From M3007 sp044347755 (GTDB lineage: Bacteria > Bacteroidota > Bacteroidia > Chitinophagales > Saprospiraceae), in NCBI GenBank assembly GCA_044347755.1, contig JBIKUE010000008.1, forward strand, positions 1-64,000: 64,000 nt of DNA. Reading direction: 5' to 3'. Shown piece after piece: positions 1 to 7,748 of the stretch. The notes below the pieces were generated by a model. It was not told where the DNA came from and did no database searches. It saw only the letters and a program-made list of their open reading frames with translations. Every line of letters begins with the position of its first letter. The stretch's first letter is position 1. Made by a program: the position numbers and the translations under genes.

Positions 1-91
1 TTTGGGCCTCTTGCATCTCAAACGCGTGTTCATGCGTTTGTTCGTAATCCGTTTCATACGCTTCGCGTACGGTTCTTCCGATGTCGTGCAT
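1..91 (-). CDS. Partial hypothetical protein (N-terminus only)
   Basis: An open frame reads leftward from an ATG at 91-89 to the window edge. It gives about 30 charged residues beginning MHDIGRTVREAYETDYEQ. No signal peptide or recognizable domain is visible in this short piece. It is divergent from the PhnA-like gene at 401. I do not recognise the family; the remainder lies outside the window. Confidence 0.45.
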   Translation of the reverse strand, partial: MHDIGRTVREAYETDYEQTHEHAFEMQEAQ

Positions 92-400
92 GGTTTTTTA
101 CTTTTGGTGAATAAATAGGTTTAAATGCGTTATGCATGCCAACCTATGTCCAAAAGCAGTGCCGTGTCGGAAACAATTCATTTTTGAAAGGTATTTCCGA
201 ATTGTATTTCGGAAAGGAGCCGAAATCCATATACAAACCGAAATCGGTTTCGCTGGGGAAGCGATTGTCACGGACGTTATGTTTATCCGCCTGAATAAAT
301 TACCTTTGCAACAAATGAAATTCTGAACCCCTTCCTTGCTTTTTCATTCTTTACAATAAAATAGGGGGAAATCCTTGTTTTTCCAAAAATTATACTTTTA
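92..400. other. Intergenic region with a small inverted repeat
   Basis: This 309-base divergent region separates the left partial gene from the PhnA-like gene. It contains a perfect 8-bp inverted repeat, TTTCCGAA at 194-201 and TTCGGAAA at 208-215, with a 6-base spacer, which could be an operator or a small hairpin. A 64-codon open frame at 132-326 has no family resemblance and is not called as a gene. I see no RNA gene here. Confidence 0.35.
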
Positions 401-745
401 ATGTCAGAGTTTTTACCCTGCCCAAAATGCCGTTGCGAATACACATACAAGAACGATGCCCTTATGGTGTGTACCGAATGTTTTTACGAATGGAATCCTG
501 AAGAAGTGACCGCAGTTGCCACCGATGAGGTGCTTAAAGTATTGGATGCCAATGGCAACCCACTCCAAAATGGCGACAGTGTGATTATCCTCAAAGACCT
601 CCCGGTAAAAGGCATGCCCAGGCCCGTAAAAGCCGGCACTAAAGTGAAAAACATCCGCCTGACCGACGGCGATCACAACATTGACTGTAAGATTGAAGGA
701 TTCGGGGCTATGGGTTTGAAGTCGGAATTTGTGCGGAAGGCGTAG
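401..745 (+). CDS. PhnA/YjdM-like zinc-ribbon protein
   Basis: This 114-residue protein has the layout of the PhnA (YjdM) family: an N-terminal zinc ribbon with Cys7, Cys10, Cys24 and Cys27 (CPKC and CTEC pairs), followed by a small beta-rich domain containing the family-typical stretches DANGNPLQNGDSV and KAGTKVKNIRL. The length is normal and the protein is probably cytosolic. Despite the old name, the family has no demonstrated role in phosphonate breakdown. It is monocistronic and convergent with the globin gene, with only 3 bases between the two stop codons. The family call is firm; the function is unknown. Confidence 0.9.
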   Translation: MSEFLPCPKCRCEYTYKNDALMVCTECFYEWNPEEVTAVATDEVLKVLDANGNPLQNGDSVIILKDLPVKGMPRPVKAGTKVKNIRLTDGDHNIDCKIEGFGAMGLKSEFVRKA

Positions 746-748
746 TGC

Positions 749-1147
749 TTATTCCTGCATGACACCGGCAATCAGCGCATAACAGGCGCCCCAGGCCTCG
801 GCGGTTTCAGGTGTCCAATCGGAGCCGAGGCCTCTCTCCAGGGTCCAAAGCAGGGCATCGCCTACCATGGCATAGTGCTCCGGTTTTACGCCGTACCCTT
901 CATGACGCTGGCCCATTTCCCGGATTTCCTGCACAAGTCCTTCCGGCTGGTCCAGCCGGGCAACCATGTACGACAACATTTCTATGAGTTTTTGGTGCTG
1001 TTCGCCCATTTCTTTGGGAAACAGGCTCCGCAACTTCGGGTGCAGGAAAAACAGCCGACTATAAAACACATCGCCTACCAAAGCCGGATCAATAGCTTTG
1101 AGAAGTCGCCAGGATTGGTGTATGCGTTGTATTTGTGCTTTTGTCAT
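749..1147 (-). CDS. Single-domain globin
   Basis: The 132-residue protein aligns by eye with single-domain bacterial globins and the globin part of flavohemoglobins. It starts with a helix resembling the family A helix (IQRIHQSWRLLKAID), has the LFP segment after the C helix and carries the proximal heme ligand as His82 in the RHEGYGV segment, followed by HYAMVGDALL. There is no reductase domain, so it would bind oxygen or NO without its own reductase. It lies on the same strand as the HisC-like gene upstream, 15 bases away, and the two may be cotranscribed. Which ligand it handles in the cell cannot be told from sequence. Confidence 0.88.
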   Translation of the reverse strand: MTKAQIQRIHQSWRLLKAIDPALVGDVFYSRLFFLHPKLRSLFPKEMGEQHQKLIEMLSYMVARLDQPEGLVQEIREMGQRHEGYGVKPEHYAMVGDALLWTLERGLGSDWTPETAEAWGACYALIAGVMQE

Positions 1148-1162
1148 TGGTCAAATCTTGGA

Positions 1163-2335
1163 TTAACTTGCCAACCGAATGCCCCGCCGCTCTACTGCCA
1201 TGGGGAAATATCCGCCAGACAGAATTATGGGCGTTTTTTTGCGCAAGGTTACGCAATCCAGGCTTTCCGACAGTTTTTGCAGAAAGAAGTCATTCTCTTC
1301 TGCTGTACCTATTGACACCCGAAAGGTATTGCGAAGCAGCGGAAATGGCGAGGTATTCAGCACTTTTATCCCGGCTGCGTCGAGATCCGTCATCAGCTTT
1401 TGAAAGGATGTATCCTGATGTACGCGAATCAGCAGAAAATTGCCGGCCGATTTGAACACCTTCAGGGTGTTTGGATCGATTCGCGCGTTTAACATCCGGT
1501 ACATCCTTTCTCGCTCTGTAATCATGGTTTTCACCCGATTTTTGGCGCATTTCTGAAATTCGGGGCTAAACAGGATGGTGCGTGCAAAAACTTGTGTAAA
1601 GTGGTTGATGGAGAATTGGAGCATCAGTTTCCGAAGTACGGAAATGGTTTGAGGGGAAGCGCAGCCATATCCAAGACGCAATCCTGCTACCGGAAAGGCC
1701 TTGGAAAAGGAGCGGAATACGATCAAATTGGGGTGCTTGTTTACCAGTGCTGTATAATCGTGCGCACAGAATTCGGCATATACGGCATCCACAATGATGT
1801 ACGATTCCGGATTGGCAGATAGTAATTCCTCCAGTTTTTTGGGGTCGAAGGTGTTTCCAACCGGGTTGTTTGGTGTGGTGATGATCAGGACATCACCGGC
1901 GCCCAGTGCGGGCATGTTTTCATAGTCATACTCCAGTTCGGAGTTCAGCATCCAGGGTTCGTACCGGATGTTGAAGGTTTTACAATGGTAGTCAAACAGG
2001 GTGTAGGTTGGCTGGGCAATCACGATGCGTTTTTGGTTGAGCGCAAAGTAGTTCAACAGGGTAGTGATCAGTGTTGCAGAGCCAGGGCTGAGGACGATGT
2101 TTTCAGGAGCCAGACCACAGTAATCTGCCACCATGGCTTCAATATCCTGATTATCTGCCGTTGGATAGCGGTTCCAATTGGCAGCCATCAAGGCATTCAA
2201 AGCCTTGTTTTTCAGCAGAAAATCCACGTCAGAAGCCTGTTCGTTTTTATCGAGCATCAGGTGTGCCTGTGTGCCGTTTTGTGATACACGAACCGGGGTG
2301 TTTTGCAGAAATTCGTTGAAAAACAGGTGGGTCAT
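1163..2335 (-). CDS. HisC-like pyridoxal-phosphate aminotransferase
   Basis: A fold-type I (class I/II) aminotransferase of 390 residues. Visible landmarks are the TTPNNPVG segment (Asn156/157 contacting the cofactor), Asp183 and Tyr186 in VDAVYAEF, the Schiff-base Lys212 in SFSKAF and Arg220 in the GLRLGYG segment that follows. Overall it resembles histidinol-phosphate aminotransferase, but no other histidine biosynthesis gene is nearby, so the substrate is open. It lies downstream of the GRAS-family gene on the same strand with a 77-bp perfect palindrome between them, and upstream of the globin. The last 30 residues (rich in Lys and Arg) extend past the usual end of the fold. Confidence 0.85.
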   Translation of the reverse strand: MTHLFFNEFLQNTPVRVSQNGTQAHLMLDKNEQASDVDFLLKNKALNALMAANWNRYPTADNQDIEAMVADYCGLAPENIVLSPGSATLITTLLNYFALNQKRIVIAQPTYTLFDYHCKTFNIRYEPWMLNSELEYDYENMPALGAGDVLIITTPNNPVGNTFDPKKLEELLSANPESYIIVDAVYAEFCAHDYTALVNKHPNLIVFRSFSKAFPVAGLRLGYGCASPQTISVLRKLMLQFSINHFTQVFARTILFSPEFQKCAKNRVKTMITERERMYRMLNARIDPNTLKVFKSAGNFLLIRVHQDTSFQKLMTDLDAAGIKVLNTSPFPLLRNTFRVSIGTAEENDFFLQKLSESLDCVTLRKKTPIILSGGYFPMAVERRGIRLAS

Positions 2336-2352
2336 AAAGTGGGTATTTTTTT

Positions 2353-2429
2353 ACCGCTGATGCGGAGGGATTTTACTGACGGGGTGACTGGCAGTCACCC
2401 CGTCAGTAAAATCCCTCCGCATCAGCGGT
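2353..2429. repeat. Perfect 77-bp palindrome (38-bp arms, 1-base centre)
   Basis: The bases at 2353-2390 are the exact reverse complement of 2392-2429, around a single G at 2391, with no mismatch in 38 pairs. The arms begin ACCGCTGATGCGGAGGGATT. It lies in the gap between the GRAS-family gene and the HisC-like gene, 17 bases upstream of the latter's start codon. It could act as a transcript hairpin or be a miniature mobile palindrome. The outer ACCGC...GGAG words resemble the inner part of the element at 26863-26992. Confidence 0.9.
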
Positions 2430-2465
2430 GACAATTAGATTGTTTTATCCCGATTTTCAGGTCGA

Positions 2466-3536
2466 TCAATTGGCGTAAATAATGGCCAGTACGGTTTCTG
2501 TTACGTGTGTGAAACCGATGTAACCTTCCTGGTGGTACTTGATTTCCACTCCGCAACCGGCAGAGGCCGGGCCTGATAACGAGGCGCTGTTAATGTTGAA
2601 CTGGCTTTGTTTCAGGCGTTCAATCCAACGGGTTGCGGGCTCGTGTTTTTCAAACCGGTCCTGTTCTTCTTTTCCGATGATGTCTTCAATTTCTCGTCCG
2701 AAAAAGAGTTTTAGCGCATTTTTATCATCATTGCTCACGTGTTCAATCTGGTCTATGACCTGAAAAATGTTGCTGAAATGATGATAACTGCTCACGAAGC
2801 GCTTGAAGAAGTTGGGCTCGTAGTGGTTCACATTGGGTTCAATAAGGAAGAAGGCGCCGGGGTTGAGGGCCTTGATTTGGGCAATGGTAGCCTGACGTTG
2901 TTGGTCTGACTGGATATGGTGCAGGGCCAAGGACGCATTCACAATGATTTTGCCGCCGATGCCGGGAATGGCAGTCAGGTCAATGTTTTCCACAGAATCC
3001 TGAATACCCGTAAAATGAATCTCAAATGGAACCTGACCGTTTTGTGCCAGGATGTTCTTGCCGGCTTTTTCGAGCGCATCACCGAAAGGCTCGATGCCTA
3101 CCACGTGGAGCTTTTTGAGATTTTTCAGGCTTTTACAACGCTCGATGATGTTCAGTACCTGTGTGCCCAGGCCGATACCAATGTCCATCAAGGTAACTTC
3201 CTCTTCTCCCTGCATTTCGGCTACAATGGCATTGTTGGTAATCTGCTGGCTGTACTTGACGAAGGGGAATTTTTCGATCAGGATATTGAACAGCTGGATC
3301 TGGGAGATGTCGTACTTGCCCAGGTAGATGTTCTCTCCGATGCGCTCGGAGTGGATCTTTTGGTTCAACGCCTTGAGGTACAACGTAGCCAGAAGCTTTT
3401 CGGAATCCGTATCCATGCCCTCCCGGCAGCTGGCAAAGAACTGTTCAATATCTTGTCTGGTTGGGGCATCAAATTGCCTGGCCGACATGATCTGGCTCAG
3501 CTTGGAAAAAACGTCCGGTTGGGCGGCAGTGATCAT
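2466..3536 (-). CDS. Bacterial GRAS-family protein (predicted SAM-dependent methyltransferase-like)
   Basis: The 356-residue protein carries the conserved signature of the GRAS domain known from plant DELLA and SCARECROW proteins: a Rossmann-type DIGIGLG loop at 118-124, an LHHI segment at 205-208, IEPNVNHYEPNFFKRF at 232-247, FGREIEDIIGKE at 279-290 and RFEKHEPATRW at 294-304. The plant consensus has matching VEQEANHN, LGREI.N and RHE..W segments. Published comparative work predicted bacterial GRAS proteins to be Rossmann methyltransferases acting on small molecules; that is family knowledge. I chose ATG 3536 because residues upstream of it (frame open to 3650) look non-coding. It sits next to a HisC-like aminotransferase, which suggests but does not prove a shared amino-acid-derived substrate. 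Confidence 0.82.
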   Translation of the reverse strand: MITAAQPDVFSKLSQIMSARQFDAPTRQDIEQFFASCREGMDTDSEKLLATLYLKALNQKIHSERIGENIYLGKYDISQIQLFNILIEKFPFVKYSQQITNNAIVAEMQGEEEVTLMDIGIGLGTQVLNIIERCKSLKNLKKLHVVGIEPFGDALEKAGKNILAQNGQVPFEIHFTGIQDSVENIDLTAIPGIGGKIIVNASLALHHIQSDQQRQATIAQIKALNPGAFFLIEPNVNHYEPNFFKRFVSSYHHFSNIFQVIDQIEHVSNDDKNALKLFFGREIEDIIGKEEQDRFEKHEPATRWIERLKQSQFNINSASLSGPASAGCGVEIKYHQEGYIGFTHVTETVLAIIYAN

Positions 3537-3599
3537 AGGAATAAAGAAAGATTGGTGTGAGGAGAAATTGTTTGCGTTTGATGAAACAAAGGTGGGGGG

Positions 3600-3950
3600 C
3601 AAACAGAGGGTGTGCCAAATATTAACCGCCGAGGGCTGCCGGATTTTCATTGAACCGTGGGAAAACGGGGTTGAAGCGTTTCGAGGCTACAGCGGATGGT
3701 ATACGCAGATTGTCCTGGACAAAACACGCCTGTCCTGCACCAGCCGATTGTGTACTCCAAGGCGCAACAAAGGATCCGGGAGTATGCGGATAACCATCGA
3801 AAGTTATTCCCGCCTCGCTTTCACTTTACATCCCAACCCTCATTCCACCACCTCTCAACCCTGTTTTGCCACACCTCATGCATAAGTTTTTCCTCCGATC
3901 AACCTGAAACCCGGATATTTGCCCTTGCCGGAACACGCACCCGCAATTGA
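3600..3950 (+). other. Gene-free stretch, possible decayed coding remnant
   Basis: This gap lies between the GRAS gene start and the propeller sensor. Two overlapping plus-strand frames contain protein-like stretches (GYSGWYTQIVLDK in one frame, then VLHQPIVYSKAQQRIREY in another) that would join by a single frameshift near 3725. I cannot assign a family, and the remainder of both frames looks random. It may be a relic; nothing else is seen here. Confidence 0.2.
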
Positions 3951-3963
3951 ACCGGCCTAACGG

Positions 3964-5421
3964 ATGAAAGTACTGTATGCCCTTGTTTTCGTTGTGCTGA
4001 CCTGGGCGTCCCTTGGGGCGCAACCCTTGTCGTATAATGTACAGAGAGTTACCACCGCTCAGGGGCTGACCAGTAATCTGCTTTCTTCCATTTGTCAGGA
4101 TAAGTACGGGTACATGTGGATCAGTACGGTAACTGGCGTCAATCGGTACGACGGTTACGGAGTCAAGAACTATGAGCATATCCAGGGCGATTCATGTGCG
4201 CTGTATTCCGGTGGTACCCGCACGCTGTTGTGCGACTCGGACGGAGGACTCTGGCTGGGTATGCTGAACGGCCTGGTCAAGTATCGTTATGCAGAAGACT
4301 GCTTTCAAAAGTTCGGCGATAGTACCCTGAACTGGATACATAAACTGCATGAAGCACAACCACATCAGATTTACGTGGGCTGGAATGGCGGCCTGGCCAA
4401 AATCAACAACCAAACCAACCAGCTTACCTATTTCGATGGACTTACATCCGGATTGGGGGCGCCGGTGCCAACGGTGTACGACATTGCCCAGCTGGGCCGG
4501 GAACTGTACCTGGCTACTGCCACGGGTCTGATGACTTTCAACCTGGATACAGAACAATTCAAAGCCGTTCCTTCTGTGCCGGAAACAGAGGGCAAGCGAA
4601 TTATTCGCATTGCAGTAAGCGCCAAGGGGAAGTTGTGGTGTGCCTTTGCAGGCGATTTTGCCACTATTGTTCAAACCAATATACAGTTCAACCACTGGAA
4701 AACGCACCATGAACTGGATGTAAATGCTGCCAAACCTGCCAACCCTATCTCCGATCTGTTTATTGACCGGCAGGAACGTTTATGGGTGTCTACTACTTAT
4801 GCCGGTTTAGCGCTTTATTCGGAGGCAGCAGATAGTTTCCAACTCATCAAAACGGAAACGTGGATGCCTCATGGCATACCATCGGTGATCATCATTAACC
4901 TGTTTCAGGACCGGGAAGGTAAAATCTGGGGCGCCTCCCGGAAGGGCGCTTTTTTCTTTGACCCGGACAACAACCTTTTCGAATCCGTGACACCTGGAAA
5001 TCATGCCGGTGCGGATGAATACATGCTCACAGCCCGGGCTTTTGTGGAAACCCCGGAGGGCAAATGGTGGCTTGGCACCGGGAACGGGCTGTTTTACCAG
5101 GATCCTGCTACAGGCCAAACCAGGTATTACGGCAATGAACCCGGAAAGCCCATGGTGTTACACGACAACTCCGTGCGTACCCTGTTCATTGACAAAGCCG
5201 GAGATCTCTGGATTGGAACGGCCAAAGGAGTCAATATTCTACGCGCCGGAAAAACAAAGATCGAATTCCTGGGCGAAAAGGATGGATTGCCAACCGTGGT
5301 GACAAAAGCCATTTATCAAACCAAAGACGGCACCATTTGGGTGGCCAATTTCAGCACCACCGTCCACCGTCCACCGTCCACCGTAAGCCGTCAACAAAAT
5401 GAAACTAACAGAACTTACTGA
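3964..5421 (+). pseudogene. Truncated two-component-type propeller sensor (N-terminal part)
   Basis: Residues 1-19 are a signal peptide ending at GAQ, followed by repeated ligand-binding propeller blades of the Reg_prop type, seen as recurring motifs such as DKYGYMWISTVTGVNRYD, DSDGGLWLGMLNGL, DRQERLWVSTTYAGL and DKAGDLWIGTAKGVNIL. Full-length relatives continue with more blades, a Y_Y_Y domain, a membrane helix and an output domain. Here the frame ends after about 465 propeller residues, exactly where a 7-bp tandem repeat (5357-5384) begins; the last 20 or so residues are read-through of that repeat and of the next gene's start. I infer a truncation by recombination at the repeat, so sensing output is probably lost. 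Confidence 0.8.
5357..5384. repeat. 7-bp tandem repeat (CCACCGT x4) at a gene breakpoint
   Basis: Four perfect copies of CCACCGT run head to tail and are followed by GTAAGCCGTC. The repeat sits exactly where the propeller sensor loses its family sequence and 15 bases before the start of the patatin-like pseudogene, which marks it as the likely junction of a deletion or rearrangement. Confidence 0.85.
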
Positions 5422-5742
5422 AGTCATCGCCAAAGAACGCGAACACTTATTGATCAGACGCCAAAAGCTTGGAATAGCGCATGGAACGGAGAGCCAACCC
5501 AACTGGTTTGGGATAGCCTTGTCGGGTGTCGGCATACGGTCTGCAACCATTAATCTGGGGTTTTAAAAACCCTCAACAAATACGGTATCCTGTAGAAATC
5601 GGACTACCTCAGCTCTGTTTCCGGGGGCGGCTATACCCATTCCTATGTTCAGGCTACGTCCAAGGAGACCCTCGATTTTTTGATTAATGCGGTGTTATTG
5701 TTCTTTTTAGGCTTTTTCACCAACCGGTGCAGGAGGAGGTGA
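5399..5742 (+). pseudogene. Patatin-like phospholipase remnant
   Basis: The frame starts with ATG 5399 and gives MKLTELTEVIAKERE, then FGIALSGVGIRSATINLGF and a stop at 5562. Shifting frame at the TTTTAAAAA run continues with LKTLNKYGIL, an in-frame stop, and DYLSSVSGGGYTHSYVQA. These are the GGGIRSATxNLG oxyanion loop and the SxSGGGY nucleophile-elbow region of the patatin family N-terminus, though one loop Gly is replaced by Val (SGVGIR). The similarity ends near 5700 and the frame closes at 5742. One frameshift, one nonsense codon and loss of most of the protein make this a clear pseudogene. Confidence 0.82.
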
Positions 5743-5763
5743 AATACCGGATGTAATAAGAGG

Positions 5764-7569
5764 TCAGGGATACGGGATAATGTTGGATAAATCGTCTGAA
5801 TCCAGGTTGTATTTCTTTTTCAGGCGGTAGCGGCCTTTTTTAACTGCATCAAGACTGATACCCAATATATTTGAGGTTTCACTGAGACTCAGGCCGAGTT
5901 TGCCCAGCAAGATGATGCGAAGTTCAGCAGGTGAAATATCAGGAAGGCTTTGGCGCAGCTTGGATATGTAGCCCGGATGCGCCTGTGAAAACAAAAACAG
6001 GAATCTTTCCCAATCAGATTTTGTCAGTATGGCCTGGTGATACATTTCATCCCAATTGGATGTATTGCTTTCGTCCTGACCGGCAACCTTCTGTTCGTCT
6101 TCCGCCTCCGGCGGCATCTCCTGCCGATTTTTTTCCATCAGCTTTAAGGCATATTCTTTGAGGTCTTTTTGGTGTTTTTCAAGTTCAATTTTTTGAAACG
6201 TCAGTTTTTCCTCCAGGTATTGTGCGAGCGCTTCTGCAGCGACCTTACTCTCCAGTGCTTTGTTTTTTTCGGCAATCATTCTTCTTCTGAACTGAAGAAA
6301 CAGCCATCCTGCAAAAAAAACCAACAGGGCCGCAATCATGCTGTTTCGCTGAAAGATCATTTTTTGCTCTCTTTGCATTGCATGGATTTTCTCTTCCTTG
6401 CGTTTGGAGTCAAACTCAGCTTCCAGTTTCATGCTGAGTTTCTGCTTTTCCTGGTTGAAAATAGTGTCTTTAAGCGATGTGTACTTTTCATAAAATTGAA
6501 GAGCTTCCTCGTAGTTTTTTTGGTATTTTCTTACGGCACTCAAACGGTTGACGGCAATGGAGGCGGCAGGGTACTGTTTTCTCTGGAGGCTCTGGTTGTA
6601 ACTGCTCAGCAAATAGTGTTCGGCCTCTCCATACCTGTTTAGATTAAACAAAGCATCGCCAATGCTTGAAGCAATGTGGCTTGCCCCTTGTTTGTCCTCC
6701 GATTGAAGCATCAGTTTTTCTGCAATTCTGAGTGTATCGAGTGATTCCTGCCATCTGCCCATTTTGCCTAAAAGTCGACCAATATGGAAGAAACTTTCCG
6801 TCATGGTTATGGTGTCGTGCTTGGACAAACGCTGGGCAAGGGCTTTTCGATGATGGAGCAAACTTTGCTGAAAGTCATTCTGTCCCGCTAAACAACTCGC
6901 TTTGAGGGTGTTGATGTATGCCAGTCTCATAGTGTCCGGATTCATCTCATAAAATCTGGTAGGCTCTTCCATCCATTTGTTTGCCATGCTACAATCACCT
7001 TTAAGGCTAAAGATATTGGCAAGGTGGAGCTGTACCTTCATTTTCTTCTCCACATGTTTCGAATCATCCAACAGGGAGATGGCTTTTATTTTGAGTGGCA
7101 CTGCCTCGTCAGGCCGACCCTGCGTAAGCAGGCTTCCTGCATGAGAGTCCAGGACAAGAGCCTGGTGGTACTTTGCATGTATGGATTCAAACACTTTTTC
7201 AGCCAAAGCGTAGCAAAGGTCGGCAGAATCAAATTTCCCGGCATATTGGTGGGAGATGCCATTATAGTAATCTTCCAACCCTCTCAGCCAGGGTGATTCG
7301 GGCAACACTGTTCGGTATAGTTCAAGTGCGTCGAAAATATCTTCCTTGGTGGATTTGATCTCAAGTTGTCTGAAAAGCCTGATAAAAAATGAATCCCGAA
7401 TATCAGGAGGGAATTGCCCCAGAAAAACCGGGATGGAATCCCTGGATATGCCTGCCGATTGGGCAACTATGCCGGAAACATCATAGCTGCTGGAGGGGAC
7501 TCCTGGGGAAGAGACTTCACAACTGACTAAAATCAGCAATAGATAAAAACTTAAAACAATGTATTGCAT
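5764..7569 (-). CDS. Membrane-anchored TPR regulator with C-terminal LuxR-like HTH
   Basis: The start at 7569 gives 601 residues beginning with a hydrophobic segment and a lipobox-like LVSC at Cys17; an upstream in-frame start at 7647 adds sequence that looks non-coding. The periplasmic part (about 90-390) is a series of TPR-like helices, for example HHRKALAQRL and RYGEAEHYLLSSY. A membrane helix lies at about 411-428 (MIAALLVFFAGWLFLQF), a coiled coil follows, and the last 65 residues form a helix-turn-helix (ETSNILGISLDAVKKGRYRLKKKY). No histidine kinase domain is present, so signal and DNA contact would be on one polypeptide. A lipid anchor together with a membrane helix would be odd; the N-terminus may be an ordinary signal sequence. 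Targets are unknown. Confidence 0.8.
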   Translation of the reverse strand: MQYIVLSFYLLLILVSCEVSSPGVPSSSYDVSGIVAQSAGISRDSIPVFLGQFPPDIRDSFFIRLFRQLEIKSTKEDIFDALELYRTVLPESPWLRGLEDYYNGISHQYAGKFDSADLCYALAEKVFESIHAKYHQALVLDSHAGSLLTQGRPDEAVPLKIKAISLLDDSKHVEKKMKVQLHLANIFSLKGDCSMANKWMEEPTRFYEMNPDTMRLAYINTLKASCLAGQNDFQQSLLHHRKALAQRLSKHDTITMTESFFHIGRLLGKMGRWQESLDTLRIAEKLMLQSEDKQGASHIASSIGDALFNLNRYGEAEHYLLSSYNQSLQRKQYPAASIAVNRLSAVRKYQKNYEEALQFYEKYTSLKDTIFNQEKQKLSMKLEAEFDSKRKEEKIHAMQREQKMIFQRNSMIAALLVFFAGWLFLQFRRRMIAEKNKALESKVAAEALAQYLEEKLTFQKIELEKHQKDLKEYALKLMEKNRQEMPPEAEDEQKVAGQDESNTSNWDEMYHQAILTKSDWERFLFLFSQAHPGYISKLRQSLPDISPAELRIILLGKLGLSLSETSNILGISLDAVKKGRYRLKKKYNLDSDDLSNIIPYP

Positions 7570-7748
7570 ACAGATACTTTTTTTGTACAAATTTAAGAGT
7601 AAATCTGCGAGACACGGGTGTATTTCCCTGAAAAACCAATTGTCCACTTTTTTGTCTGCATTCAGATTTTTTTTTGGGGCATTTGGGTATTACTTTTAAC
7701 GCTGGATTTCTCGTTTTACACTTAGATTTCAAAAAATAATCGATTCTC

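Noticed and set aside
132..326. 64-codon frame in the left intergenic region
   Set aside because: It has no ribosome site or recognisable domain, and it spans the inverted repeat at 194-215.
749..1147. Flavohemoglobin
   Set aside because: Only the globin domain is encoded; there is no FAD/NAD reductase part in the neighbouring sequence.
1163..2335. Histidine biosynthesis gene hisC
   Set aside because: The fold matches, but no other his gene is near and the partner gene is a GRAS-family protein, so the symbol was withheld.
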